From positions 1 through 11,860 of the forward strand of contig CALTTH010000123.1 in NCBI GenBank assembly GCA_943908365.1: a DNA stretch of 11,860 bases, in the 5' to 3' direction. The notes below the pieces were generated by a model that made no database searches, was not told where the DNA came from, and saw nothing but the letters and a program-made list of their open reading frames with translations. The DNA comes from an uncultured Hyphomicrobiales bacterium. Its GTDB lineage: Bacteria; Pseudomonadota; Alphaproteobacteria; Rhizobiales; Rhizobiaceae. Position 1 is the first letter of the stretch. Each line of letters begins with the position of its first letter. Shown here one piece after another: positions 1 to 7,026 of the stretch. Position numbers and translations under genes: made by a program.

Positions 1-130
1 CCCGCTCGCTTGGCATTCCGGATCGCGAAAAAGGTAGGCCTTTGTCCGTAAGCGCCTTAGACGTCTTGCACCTCCGGACCATTTGCTCTACCTCACCACG
101 GATAGAAATTCCGTATCTTATGAGCTTGAT

Positions 131-1633
131 ATGACCCTTGTAGACGTTCGCACACCCGATCAGAAGCGTTTTATTCCCGGCGCCACTGGCGACTGGGAAA
201 TCGTCATCGGCATGGAGGTCCACGCGCAGGTTCTGTCCAATTCGAAGCTCTTCTCCGGCGCTTCCACGACCTTCGGCAATGCGCCGAATTCCAACGTGTC
301 GCTCGTCGATGCGGCCATGCCAGGCATGCTGCCGGTCATCAACGAGGAGTGCGTTGCGCAGGCGGTTCGTACCGGTCTTGGCCTCAAGGCTAAGATCAAC
401 AACCGTTCCATCTTCGACCGCAAGAACTACTTCTATCCCGACCTGCCGCAGGGCTATCAGATCTCGCAGTTCAAGGATCCGATCGTGGGCGAGGGCACCA
501 TCACCATTTCGCTCGGTCCGGACCGTCAGGGCAATTTCGAGGATATCGAGATTGGCATCGAGCGTCTGCATCTCGAGCAGGATGCCGGCAAGTCCATGCA
601 CGACCAGCATCCGACCATGTCCTTCGTCGACCTGAACCGCTCCGGCGTCGCGTTGATGGAAATCGTTTCCAAGCCTGACATGCGCTCGTCCGATGAGGCG
701 AAAGCCTATCTGACCAAGCTGCGCTCCATCGTTCGCTATCTCGGCACCTGCGACGGCAACATGGACGAAGGCTCCATGCGCGCCGACGTCAACGTTTCGG
801 TGCGTCGCCCGGGCGAGGGTTTCGGCACGCGTTGCGAGATCAAGAACGTCAACTCGATCCGCTTCGTCGGCCAGGCCATCGAATATGAAGCCCGCCGCCA
901 GATCGCCATTTTGGAAGACGGCGGCGTCATCGACCAGGAAACCCGTCTCTTCGATCCGGGCAAGGGCGAGACGCGCTCCATGCGCTCTAAGGAAGATGCG
1001 CATGATTATCGTTACTTCCCCGATCCCGACCTGCTGCCGCTGGAATTCGACGATGCCTTCGTGGAAAGCCTGAGGGTTGGTTTGCCGGAACTGCCGGATG
1101 ACAAGAAGGCGCGTTTCGTCGCCGAGCTTGGCCTTTCGGTCTACGATGCTTCGATCCTGGTATCGGAAAAGGCCATTGCCGATTACTACGAAGCCGTCGC
1201 GGCTGGCCGCGATCCAAAGGCCGCGGCCAACTGGGTTATCAACGATCTGCTCGGCGCGCTGAACAAGTCCAGCAAGTCGATTGAGGAAACGCCTGTTTCG
1301 CCCGACCAGCTTGGCGGCATCATTGATCTCATCAAGGCGGGCACGATCTCCGGCAAGATTGCCAAGGATCTGTTCGAGATCGTTTGGAATGAGGGCGGCA
1401 ACCCGGCAGAAATCGTCGAAAGCCGCGGCATGAAGCAGGTGACGGACACCGGCGCCATCGAAAAGGCCGTGGACGAGATCATCGCTGCGAACCCGGATCA
1501 GGTGGAGAAGGTCAAGGCAAAGCCAACGCTTGCCGGCTGGTTCGTCGGCCAGGTGATGAAGGCAACTGGCGGCAAGGCCAACCCGCAGGCCGTGCAGGAG
1601 TTGGTGAAAGCCAAGCTCGGTATCGAGGAATAA
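131..1633 (+). CDS. gatB: Aspartyl/glutamyl-tRNA(Asn/Gln) amidotransferase subunit B
   Basis: Subunit B of the cytoplasmic GatCAB complex, which converts Glu-tRNA(Gln) and/or Asp-tRNA(Asn) to the amidated form using ammonia from GatA. The 500-residue product has the GatB hallmarks: the N-terminal EIVIGMEVHAQ segment (residues 23-33), the FYPDLPQGYQISQ segment (101-113), the signature region DLNRSGVALMEIVSKPDMRS in the middle, and a C-terminal YqeY-like tRNA-binding domain ending in GWFVGQVMKATGGKANP. The signature has Ala where many GatB proteins have Pro (NRxGxP); I believe this is common in alphaproteobacteria. The frame is open upstream to a TTG at 83. I chose the ATG at 131 because the 16 residues before it do not look like GatB and 500 residues fits the family. 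The ribosome binding site is weak. GatA and GatC are not in the window. A terminator-like hairpin follows at 1723-1754. Confidence 0.96.
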   Translation: MTLVDVRTPDQKRFIPGATGDWEIVIGMEVHAQVLSNSKLFSGASTTFGNAPNSNVSLVDAAMPGMLPVINEECVAQAVRTGLGLKAKINNRSIFDRKNYFYPDLPQGYQISQFKDPIVGEGTITISLGPDRQGNFEDIEIGIERLHLEQDAGKSMHDQHPTMSFVDLNRSGVALMEIVSKPDMRSSDEAKAYLTKLRSIVRYLGTCDGNMDEGSMRADVNVSVRRPGEGFGTRCEIKNVNSIRFVGQAIEYEARRQIAILEDGGVIDQETRLFDPGKGETRSMRSKEDAHDYRYFPDPDLLPLEFDDAFVESLRVGLPELPDDKKARFVAELGLSVYDASILVSEKAIADYYEAVAAGRDPKAAANWVINDLLGALNKSSKSIEETPVSPDQLGGIIDLIKAGTISGKIAKDLFEIVWNEGGNPAEIVESRGMKQVTDTGAIEKAVDEIIAANPDQVEKVKAKPTLAGWFVGQVMKATGGKANPQAVQELVKAKLGIEE

Positions 1634-1722
1634 GTCGCGTTCAGGCTTTTTGCATACGAGGCCCGCGACCCTTTGGTCGTCACCCTGCTGTGAATTCGAA
1701 GTGACGTTGAGAGACTACAAGC

Positions 1723-1754
1723 AATGCCGGGGTCACTCCCGGCGTTTCTGTTTT
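1723..1754 (+). terminator. Intrinsic terminator or leader hairpin between gatB and the GNAT pair
   Basis: GCCGGG (1726-1731) pairs with CCCGGC (1738-1743). The stem extends through a G-T pair inside and AAT/GTT outside to about ten pairs, closing a four-base TCAC loop. GTTTCTGTTTT follows. This is a good rho-independent terminator for gatB. It ends only four bases before the GGGAG ribosome binding site of the next gene, so it also lies in any transcript that reads into the acetyltransferase genes. A smaller CGACC-CTTT-GGTCG hairpin lies upstream at 1666-1679. Confidence 0.75.
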
Positions 1755-1767
1755 GATGGGAGTAATG

Positions 1768-2268
1768 ATGGTGTTCTTCATTCGCACCGCAAGCGAGCGC
1801 GATATCGAGCCTGTCCGGTCTTTGCTGACGACGACCTGGCACGCAACCTATGATCCAATCTACGGCGCAGACAGGGTCAACGACATGATCGGTCTGTGGC
1901 ATACGCCAAAGGCGTTGAAGGAGCGCGTCGAAAAAAAGGGTGGCGAGTTTCTCGTTGCCGATGATGGCAAGCGTATCGGCGGCATGGCCTATGCTCTCAT
2001 GTCGACCAGCATGGCGAAAACAGCACTTCTCTATCAGCTCTATGTCGATCCTCAGTTCCAGCGTCAGGGGGTGGGGCGTGACCTCTTTGCTGAACTGGAA
2101 ACCTGCTTTCCCGACGCGGAAATCATGCGCCTTGAAGTCGAGCCCAAAAATACTGTCGCAATTGCCTTCTATGAAGGCGTCGGCTTCTCCGAGGTCGATC
2201 GAATCGAGCGCATGGCAGGCGTCGAGGGGATGCCTGGAATCGTGATGGAAAAGAGCTTGAGGCGGTAA
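1768..2268 (+). CDS. GNAT-family N-acetyltransferase
   Basis: A 166-residue GCN5-related acetyltransferase, predicted to be cytoplasmic and to transfer an acetyl group from acetyl-CoA to an unidentified amine. The central strand-loop-helix carries the acetyl-CoA pyrophosphate motif QRQGVG (residues 98-103) after the strand LLYQLYVDP. Near the C-terminus, LEVEPKN and AIAFYEGVGF (131-140) match the usual GNAT motif B, with Tyr135 as the likely general acid. Several starts are stacked: TTG 1753, ATG 1756, 1765 and 1768, and GTG 1771. I chose ATG 1768 because GGGAG at 1758-1762 is five bases upstream. The next gene starts four bases after the stop, so the two are probably co-translated. The substrate cannot be told from sequence. 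Confidence 0.88.
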   Translation: MVFFIRTASERDIEPVRSLLTTTWHATYDPIYGADRVNDMIGLWHTPKALKERVEKKGGEFLVADDGKRIGGMAYALMSTSMAKTALLYQLYVDPQFQRQGVGRDLFAELETCFPDAEIMRLEVEPKNTVAIAFYEGVGFSEVDRIERMAGVEGMPGIVMEKSLRR

Positions 2269-2272
2269 GAGA

Positions 2273-2734
2273 ATGGATGGCCTGATCATTCGCGAAGCAC
2301 GCGAAGAAGATATCGCGGCAATCGCTGCAATGTTCGCTGCCGATGATGTGGGCGGGCATGGCGACACCACCGATGAAGCAGCGATGCCCGATTATCTTGC
2401 TGCCTTCAGGGCGATTGCCATGTCGACCCTCGAAACGCTTTACGTCGCTGAGTTTGAAGGCGAAGTGATCGGCACCTTCCAGACGGTGATTCTCACCAAG
2501 CTCGCCGGGCGCGGCGCTGTTTGGATGGTGGTGGAAGGGGTGCAGACCAGAGAGGATATGCGCGGTCGGGGCATCGGCGCAACGATGATCCGATACTGCA
2601 TCGCTGAGGCTGAGAAGCGTGGTCTCTCGGGTGTGCAACTCACCTCCAATATGGCGCGGATCGATGCCCATCGCTTTTATGAGAAGCTAGGCTTCGAGAA
2701 GCGTCATTTCGGCTTCCGGCTGAAGCTGAAATAA
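2273..2734 (+). CDS. GNAT-family N-acetyltransferase (second, unlike the first)
   Basis: A 153-residue GNAT acetyltransferase. The acetyl-CoA motif RGRGIG is at residues 97-102, preceded by the strand WMVVEGVQTRED. The C-terminal LTSNMARIDAHRFYEKLGF segment (123-141) is the standard motif B with Tyr136. It begins four bases after the preceding GNAT stop, with TAAGAG overlapping that stop as a weak ribosome binding site, so the pair is almost certainly one transcript. Apart from shared GNAT motifs the two proteins do not resemble each other closely, so this is not a recent tandem duplication. The substrate is unknown. No antitoxin-like small gene (RHH or other DNA-binding protein) lies beside it, so a TacT-type toxin role is unlikely. 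Confidence 0.88.
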   Translation: MDGLIIREAREEDIAAIAAMFAADDVGGHGDTTDEAAMPDYLAAFRAIAMSTLETLYVAEFEGEVIGTFQTVILTKLAGRGAVWMVVEGVQTREDMRGRGIGATMIRYCIAEAEKRGLSGVQLTSNMARIDAHRFYEKLGFEKRHFGFRLKLK

Positions 2735-2740
2735 TCGTCG

Positions 2741-2777
2741 CAACGTTGGAAAAGCTGGACAATCGTTGGTGACAACG
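2741..2777. other. Cluster of CAACG/CGTTG inverted pentamers in the gap before the NDUFA12-family gene
   Basis: The 105-base gap after the second GNAT gene holds CAACGTTG (2741-2748), then CGTTG-GTGA-CAACG (2764-2777), the latter a five-pair hairpin with a GNRA-type loop. A further ATGCG...CGCAT inverted repeat is at 2800-2816. No T-run follows any of them, so they are poor intrinsic terminators. They could be protein-binding half-sites or chance. Confidence 0.2.
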
Positions 2778-2839
2778 TCATAAGCTTCTGGCTGTGCGAA
2801 TGCGAAAGCGACGCATGTGAAAAGCCCGAGGAACGGATA

Positions 2840-3238
2840 ATGAAGACTCTTCTACTGCAAATCTTCACATGGTGGAACGGCCAGACAATCGGAACGCGCT
2901 TCCATACCTGGCGCTTCGGCAAGAAGGTGGGGCAGGATGAGTTCGGCAATACCTATTACGAAGGTGGCACCACCTCCTGGGGCATGCCGCGCCGTTGGGT
3001 GATTTACAAGGGCTATGCCGAAGCGTCGGCAATTCCGCCCGGTTGGCACGGCTGGATGCATTACCGCACCGATACGCCGCCGAGCAAGGAAAGCTATGTC
3101 GCACGCGACTGGCAGAAGCAGCACCAGCCAAACCTGACCGGTTCCGCCCAGGCTTACCGTCCCCAGGGCTCGATCGCTGTTCCCGGCGAGCGCCCGCGCG
3201 TGACCGGCGACTACGACGCCTGGACGCCCGGCGGCTGA
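2840..3238 (+). CDS. NADH:ubiquinone oxidoreductase accessory subunit, NDUFA12 (B17.2) family
   Basis: A 132-residue homologue of the mitochondrial complex I accessory subunit NDUFA12, found in alphaproteobacteria, where it is expected to bind the peripheral arm of the membrane-bound complex on the cytoplasmic side. Family landmarks are visible in order: an aromatic N-terminus (FTWWNGQTIGTRF, 9-21), GQDEFGNTYYEG (31-42), RRWVIYKG (51-58), PPGWHGWMHY (66-75) and a C-terminal HQPNLTGSAQAYRPQGS stretch (95-111). There is no signal peptide or membrane helix. The start is supported by GAGGA at 2828-2832, seven bases upstream. The nuo operon itself is not in the window. The gene is followed, after a gap containing a hairpin, by the DUF2155 gene, an order I recall as recurrent in this class. 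Confidence 0.93.
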   Translation: MKTLLLQIFTWWNGQTIGTRFHTWRFGKKVGQDEFGNTYYEGGTTSWGMPRRWVIYKGYAEASAIPPGWHGWMHYRTDTPPSKESYVARDWQKQHQPNLTGSAQAYRPQGSIAVPGERPRVTGDYDAWTPGG

Positions 3239-3279
3239 TCAACTTCACCCAAGGCTCCGTGTGCATCGGGGCGAAAAAG

Positions 3280-3313
3280 GGCGGCCGTTTCATCATGGCC
3301 GCCACCCGCTTTT
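3280..3313 (+). terminator. GC-rich hairpin between the NDUFA12-family and DUF2155 genes
   Basis: GGCGGCC (3280-3286) pairs perfectly with GGCCGCC (3297-3303) around a ten-base loop. On the plus strand ACCCGCTTTT follows, an imperfect T-run. On the minus strand the same stem is followed by CTTTTT, a better terminator tail, so it may work in both directions and stop antisense reads. A second small hairpin, CGCTT-CGAA-AAGCG, is at 3342-3355, just ahead of the next gene's ribosome binding site. Confidence 0.45.
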
Positions 3314-3381
3314 GCCACATTCGATCTTTAGGCGTGATGGGCGCTTCGAAAAGCGGGGCAGTTTTCTGGAGATGGTTTGAT

Positions 3382-3819
3382 ATGAGAACATTCACGCGGG
3401 ATGTATCTTTGCGTGCACTGGCGGTTTCGCTTCTGGCGCTTCTTCCTGCAGTGGGTCTTGTGTCTCCGGTTTCCGCCGCTCGCCTTGAAAACAAGGTCGC
3501 CGTCTTCTCGGGAATCGACAAGATCACCGGCCGCATTACCTCTTTTGATGTCTACATCAACGAGACAGTCCAGTTCGGCGCGCTACAGGTCACGCCAAAG
3601 GTCTGCTACTCGCGCGACGACACCGAAGCGCAGAAGATCGATTCCTTCGTCGAAGTTGATGAAATCACCCTCGACCGCAAGATCCGCCGCATCTTTACCG
3701 GCTGGATGTTTGCCGACAGCCCTGGTCTCAATGCCGTCGAGCACCCGATCTACGACGTCTGGCTCACCGGCTGCAAGCAGGACTCCGACGTCCCGCCGCC
3801 ATCGACAGCAAGTAAGTAA
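3382..3819 (+). CDS. Exported DUF2155 domain-containing protein
   Basis: A 145-residue protein of unknown function. The N-terminus is a clear Sec signal peptide: Arg residues at 2, 6 and 11, a hydrophobic core around residues 12-27, and a likely cleavage site after PVSA (residue 32). This places the mature protein in the periplasm or on the envelope. The mature part carries the DUF2155 pattern: KVAVFSGIDKITGRI (38-52), a central Cys75 in PKVCYSRDD, and a conserved C-terminal GWMFADSPGLNAVEHPIYDVW segment ending in LTGC (Cys131). The two cysteines could form a disulfide. The start was chosen because GGAGA (3368-3372) precedes ATG 3382 by nine bases and the signal peptide begins there. The frame stays open much farther upstream, but that part does not look like protein. 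The product ends in a Pro/Ser-rich tail. Confidence 0.88.
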   Translation: MRTFTRDVSLRALAVSLLALLPAVGLVSPVSAARLENKVAVFSGIDKITGRITSFDVYINETVQFGALQVTPKVCYSRDDTEAQKIDSFVEVDEITLDRKIRRIFTGWMFADSPGLNAVEHPIYDVWLTGCKQDSDVPPPSTASK

Positions 3820-3928
3820 AAAAGCCTGATTCGGCGCAGACGAGCGTTTCAATGCGTTGCCGAGGTTCGGCTCGGTGCATATGTGGTCTGACTTGGATTG
3901 CTGATTTGCGGCGAGTGGAATCGCAATA

Positions 3929-3950
3929 ATCCCGCACTTAAGCGGATCTT
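3929..3950. terminator. Weak hairpin in the convergent gap between the DUF2155 gene and aat
   Basis: The 143-base gap between the converging genes (3820-3962) has no gene. It holds CCGC-ACTTAA-GCGG (3932-3945), with outer AT pairs if C3931 is bulged, followed on the plus strand by ATCTTTCT. TTGCG...CGCAA (3906-3926) and CCGAG...CTCGG (3860-3875) are further short inverted repeats. None is a strong intrinsic terminator alone; together they may separate the two transcripts. Confidence 0.3.
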
Positions 3951-3962
3951 TCTATCGCGACG

Positions 3963-4574
3963 TCAGAATTCCAAATCCGCCTGGTTTACAGCCAGTTCCA
4001 GCATCTTTGCATACTCGTCTTTGGGAACATCGATCGCGCCAAAGGTCTTCAGGTGTTCGGTAGTGAACTGCGTATCCAGCAGCACGAAGCCTTGTGTGCG
4101 CAGTCGCTCCACCAAGTGGACGAGGCAGATTTTCGAGGCATTGGTGCGGCGGGAGAACATGCTCTCGCCGAAGAAGGCAGCACCCAGCGACACGCCGTAA
4201 AGACCGCCGACCAGTTCATCACCCTCCCACGCCTCCACGCTGTGCGCGTGGCCAATCTCATGCAACTCGGCATAGAGCTTGCGGATCGTCTCGTTGATCC
4301 AGGTGTGCGGGCGATCGGGTGCCTCGGCCGCGCAACCCGCCATCACGGCGCTGAAGGCCGTATCGAAGCGAATATCGAAAGGCTTCTTTCGAATCGCTTT
4401 AGCAAGACTTTTTGAGACGTGAAAATCGTTGAGCGGGATGATGCCCCGCAGGTCCGGCTCGACCCAGAATAGCTCGGGGTCATCAGCCGCCTCGGCCATC
4501 GGGAAGAGGCCGATGGAATAGGCGCGCAGCAGCATATCGACCGTAATATCCCTATCTCTGCTGCGCCGCCCCAT
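3963..4574 (-). CDS. aat: Leucyl/phenylalanyl-tRNA--protein transferase
   Basis: A cytoplasmic transferase that adds Leu or Phe from aminoacyl-tRNA to the N-terminus of proteins beginning with Lys or Arg, marking them for ClpS/ClpAP degradation. The 203-residue product shows the family blocks: LLRAYSIGLFPMAE near the N-terminus, FWVEPDLRGIIPL (about 36-48) with FHVSKSL, HTWINETIRKLY, AHSVEAW, and the strongly conserved VGGLYGVSLGAAFFGESMFS followed by NASK. The ATG lies three bases after the accC stop codon (minus-strand TAG GGA ATG), so it is probably translated by coupling with accC. No separate ribosome binding site is properly spaced. It is last in the aroQ-accB-accC-aat cluster and converges on the DUF2155 gene. 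Confidence 0.95.
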   Translation of the reverse strand: MGRRSRDRDITVDMLLRAYSIGLFPMAEAADDPELFWVEPDLRGIIPLNDFHVSKSLAKAIRKKPFDIRFDTAFSAVMAGCAAEAPDRPHTWINETIRKLYAELHEIGHAHSVEAWEGDELVGGLYGVSLGAAFFGESMFSRRTNASKICLVHLVERLRTQGFVLLDTQFTTEHLKTFGAIDVPKDEYAKMLELAVNQADLEF

Positions 4575-4577
4575 TCC

Positions 4578-5921
4578 CTAGTGCGCGTCGCCGGCCAGAT
4601 ATTTTTCCAGCCAGTGAATGTCGTAATTGCCGTTCAGAATGTCTTCGTTCTGAAGCAGATCCTGGAACAGCGGAAGCGTGGTCTTGATACCATCGACGAC
4701 GAACTCGTCGAGTGCACGGCGCAGGCGGCGGATGCACTCGTCACGGTCGCGACCGTGGACGATCAGCTTGCCGATCATGCTGTCGTAGTAAGGCGGGATC
4801 TTGTAGCCCTGATAGGCGCCCGAATCCACGCGCACGCCGAGACCGCCGGGCGTGTGGAAATAGGTGAGTGTGCCAGGCGAGGGTACAAATGTCCGCGGAT
4901 CTTCGGCATTGATACGGCATTCGATGGCGTGGCCATGGAATTCAATATCGGCCTGGGTTACGGAAAGGCCCTGGCCGGAAGCGACGCGAATCTGCTCCTG
5001 CACGAGGTCCATGCCGGTGATTGCTTCCGTCACCGGATGCTCAACCTGAAGACGGGTGTTCATTTCGATGAAATAGAACTCGCCGTTTTCGTAGAGGAAC
5101 TCGATGGTGCCGGCACCGCGATATTTGAGCTTGCGCATGGCGCTGGCACAAATCTCACCAATTTCCATGCGCTGCTCAACGGTGAGAGCAGGGGAGTTGG
5201 CCTCTTCCAGAACCTTCTGGTGGCGGCGCTGCAACGAGCAATCGCGCTCGCCCAGATGGATCGCTTTGCCCTCGCCATCACCGAACACCTGAACCTCGAT
5301 ATGGCGCGGCTTGCCGAGATACTTTTCCATATAGACCGCGTCGTTACCGAAAGCAGCAAGCGCCTCGGAGCGGGCGGTCGAAACGGCTTCGTCGAGATCG
5401 GCTTCGGTCTTGGCAACCTTCATGCCGCGACCGCCACCACCTGCTGTGGCCTTGATGAGAACAGGGAAGCCGATCGTACGCGCGATTTCCATCGCGTTTT
5501 CAGGCTTCACCTCGCCATCGGAGCCGGGAACGACCGGGATGCCAAGTTCCTGCGCTGTCTGCTTGGCGGTGATCTTGTCGCCCATGATGCGGATGTGCTC
5601 GGCGGTCGGCCCAATGAAGGTGATGCCGTGCGCGTCGAGGATATCGGCAAACTTGGCGTTTTCCGAAAGGAAGCCGTAGCCGGGGTGAACCGCGTCCGCG
5701 CCGGTGATTTCGCAGGCCGCAACGATCTGGTGAATGTTGAGGTAGCTGTCACGCGATGGCGGCGGGCCGATGCACACGCTCTCGTCGGCGAGGCGCACAT
5801 GCATGGCATCCGCGTCAGCCGTGGAATGAACGGCAACCGTCGGGATACCGAGTTCCTTGGCGGCACGAAGCACGCGAAGGGCGATTTCGCCGCGGTTGGC
5901 AATGAGGATCTTGGATACCAT
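4578..5921 (-). CDS. accC: Biotin carboxylase subunit of acetyl-CoA carboxylase
   Basis: Carboxylates the biotin on AccB using ATP and bicarbonate, the first half-reaction of malonyl-CoA synthesis in the cytoplasm. At 447 residues it is full length (E. coli AccC is 449). Visible features are the N-terminal KILIANRGEIALRV (4-17), HPGYGFLSEN (79-88), the ATP-grasp glycine-rich lid GGGGRG (161-166), HLGERDCSLQRRHQKVLEE (222-240), and FIEMNTRLQVEHPVTE (284-299), which carries Glu286, Asn288 and Arg290 of the metal/biotin site. The C-terminal lobe ends with DIHWLEKYL. AAGGG overlapping the accB stop codon, eight bases before the ATG, is the ribosome binding site, so accB and accC are tightly linked. 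No residue expected for activity appears to be missing. Confidence 0.98.
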   Translation of the reverse strand: MVSKILIANRGEIALRVLRAAKELGIPTVAVHSTADADAMHVRLADESVCIGPPPSRDSYLNIHQIVAACEITGADAVHPGYGFLSENAKFADILDAHGITFIGPTAEHIRIMGDKITAKQTAQELGIPVVPGSDGEVKPENAMEIARTIGFPVLIKATAGGGGRGMKVAKTEADLDEAVSTARSEALAAFGNDAVYMEKYLGKPRHIEVQVFGDGEGKAIHLGERDCSLQRRHQKVLEEANSPALTVEQRMEIGEICASAMRKLKYRGAGTIEFLYENGEFYFIEMNTRLQVEHPVTEAITGMDLVQEQIRVASGQGLSVTQADIEFHGHAIECRINAEDPRTFVPSPGTLTYFHTPGGLGVRVDSGAYQGYKIPPYYDSMIGKLIVHGRDRDECIRRLRRALDEFVVDGIKTTLPLFQDLLQNEDILNGNYDIHWLEKYLAGDAH

Positions 5922-5932
5922 GTGAGCTGCCC

Positions 5933-6415
5933 TTATTCGATGACCACGAGGGCTTCACCATACTCCACGGGCTGCGCGTCATTGACAATGATTTCCGTAA
6001 CCTTGCCGGACTTCGGAGCCGGAATTTGGTTCATGGTCTTCATGGCTTCGACGATGAGAATGGTCTGGCCTTCCTTGACGGTGGCGCCGACTTCAACAAA
6101 TGCGCGCGCGCCTGGTGCCGGCGACAGGTACACCGTGCCGACCATCGGGGAGGTGACGGTGTTTGCAGGGTTGCGCGCCGGAGCAGCCGGTGCAGCGGCG
6201 GCGGCAGGTGCTGCTGCGGGGGCCGCAGGCGCTGCGGCAGGTGCAGGGGCATATTGGGGAGCCGCAGCATAGACGGTTGCAGGCGGTGCGGAGCGCGATA
6301 CGCGGATGCGCAGATCGTCCTGCTCGACTTCGATCTCGGAAAGATCGGTGTCGTTGAGGATGTTCGCGAGGTCGCGGATCAGTTCCTTGTCGATACCGTT
6401 TTTCTTTTCAGACAT
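5933..6415 (-). CDS. accB: Biotin carboxyl carrier protein of acetyl-CoA carboxylase
   Basis: A 160-residue carrier that shuttles carboxybiotin between AccC and the carboxyltransferase. An N-terminal AccC-binding segment (residues 1-43, with IRDLANILNDTDLSEIEV) leads into a low-complexity Ala/Pro linker (about 44-80), then the biotinyl/lipoyl domain (about 86-160). The biotin attachment site is EAMKTMNQI with Lys126, and the protruding thumb typical of AccB is recognisable around SPAPGARAFVEVG (98-110). The ATG is preceded by AGGG with a seven-base spacer. The gene lies 27 bases after aroQ and 11 bases before accC. The carboxyltransferase genes accA and accD are not in the window. Confidence 0.97.
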   Translation of the reverse strand: MSEKKNGIDKELIRDLANILNDTDLSEIEVEQDDLRIRVSRSAPPATVYAAAPQYAPAPAAAPAAPAAAPAAAAAPAAPARNPANTVTSPMVGTVYLSPAPGARAFVEVGATVKEGQTILIVEAMKTMNQIPAPKSGKVTEIIVNDAQPVEYGEALVVIE

Positions 6416-6442
6416 GACAAACCCTATTCTGATTGTTTCTTT

Positions 6443-6880
6443 TTATGCCGTGATGTTCTTCAAGGCGTTGAGCGCCATGATGTAGCCGTAAGGCCCGAAG
6501 CCGCAGACCATGCCTTTTGCAGCGGGCGCTATCATCGATTTGTGGCGGAATTCTTCGCGGGCGTGGATGTTGGAAATGTGAACCTCCACGACGGGAACGG
6601 AAATGGCGCGGATGGCATCATGCAGAGCAATCGATGTATGGCCATAGGCGCCGGGATTGATGACGACACCGGCGGCGCGTTCGCCCGCCTCATGCAACAG
6701 ATCCACAAGAACGCCTTCATGATTGGACTGATGGCACTCGACAGAAAAGCCAAGCCCTTCACCAGCCGCCACGCAGTCGTTCTCTATATCCTTCAGCGTC
6801 TTGCCGCCGTAAATGCCCGGCTCCCGCTTTCCCAGCATATTGAGATTGGGGCCGTTCAGGACGAAGATCGTGTTGCTCAT
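6443..6880 (-). CDS. aroQ: Type II 3-dehydroquinate dehydratase
   Basis: Cytoplasmic shikimate-pathway enzyme converting 3-dehydroquinate to 3-dehydroshikimate; type II enzymes are dodecamers of about 145-150 residues, as here (145). Active-site residues are all visible: NGPNLNMLGKREPGIYG carries the lid Arg19 and catalytic Tyr24; NPGAYGHTS gives Asn75 and His81; EVHISNIHAREEFR gives His101 and Arg112. I chose ATG 6880, which has GGAA about seven bases upstream and puts the catalytic residues at the usual numbers; an in-frame TTG at 6895 would add five residues. It heads the aroQ-accB-accC-aat cluster, and the terminator of the upstream dsbA-like gene ends only about 50 bases before it, so the operon promoter should lie in that short stretch. 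Confidence 0.96.
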   Translation of the reverse strand: MSNTIFVLNGPNLNMLGKREPGIYGGKTLKDIENDCVAAGEGLGFSVECHQSNHEGVLVDLLHEAGERAAGVVINPGAYGHTSIALHDAIRAISVPVVEVHISNIHAREEFRHKSMIAPAAKGMVCGFGPYGYIMALNALKNITA

Positions 6881-6932
6881 TCGCGGTTCCGTCAAAAATC
6901 AGCGCCACCTATAGACTGCGCGACCGTCAAGG

Positions 6933-6967
6933 AAAAGCCCCCGGAGCCTCGAAAGAGGGCCGGAGGC
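6933..6967 (-). terminator. Intrinsic terminator of the dsbA-like gene
   Basis: On the minus strand GCCTCCGG pairs with CCGGGGGC (eight pairs, one T-G). An inner CCTC-TTTC-GAGG stem-loop sits inside it, and TTTTCC follows directly. The stem is stable and in the right place, about 60 bases after the dsbA-like stop and before aroQ. It should separate the two transcripts. Confidence 0.8.
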
Positions 6968-7026
6968 AGCGTAAGTCGAAGTTATTCAGTGGCTTTTGGG
7001 CTTTCAACCCGGCCGAAGCGCGCGTC

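Noticed and set aside
1498..2370. 290-codon minus-strand frame over the end of gatB and the first GNAT
   Set aside because: It is antisense to two real genes and the gap between them, with no domain and no plausible start signal.
1768..2734. GNAT pair as a TacT-type toxin-antitoxin locus
   Set aside because: No small DNA-binding antitoxin gene is next to either acetyltransferase, and both look like ordinary GNAT enzymes.
2995..3381. Upstream extension of the DUF2155 reading frame into the NDUFA12-family gene
   Set aside because: The extension overlaps a clear gene in another frame and would bury the signal peptide. ATG 3382 has a good ribosome binding site.
4581..6272. 563-codon open frame on the plus strand antisense to accC and accB
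   Set aside because: It lies fully opposite two unmistakable genes. Long antisense frames are common in GC-rich genes, and its translation shows no recognisable domain and ends in Ala/Gly low complexity mirroring the accB linker.
6908..6930. TTGACG and TATAGG on the minus strand upstream of aroQ as a sigma-70 promoter
   Set aside because: Only 11 bases separate the two elements; 16-18 are expected. A promoter must be near, but this pair is not it as spaced.
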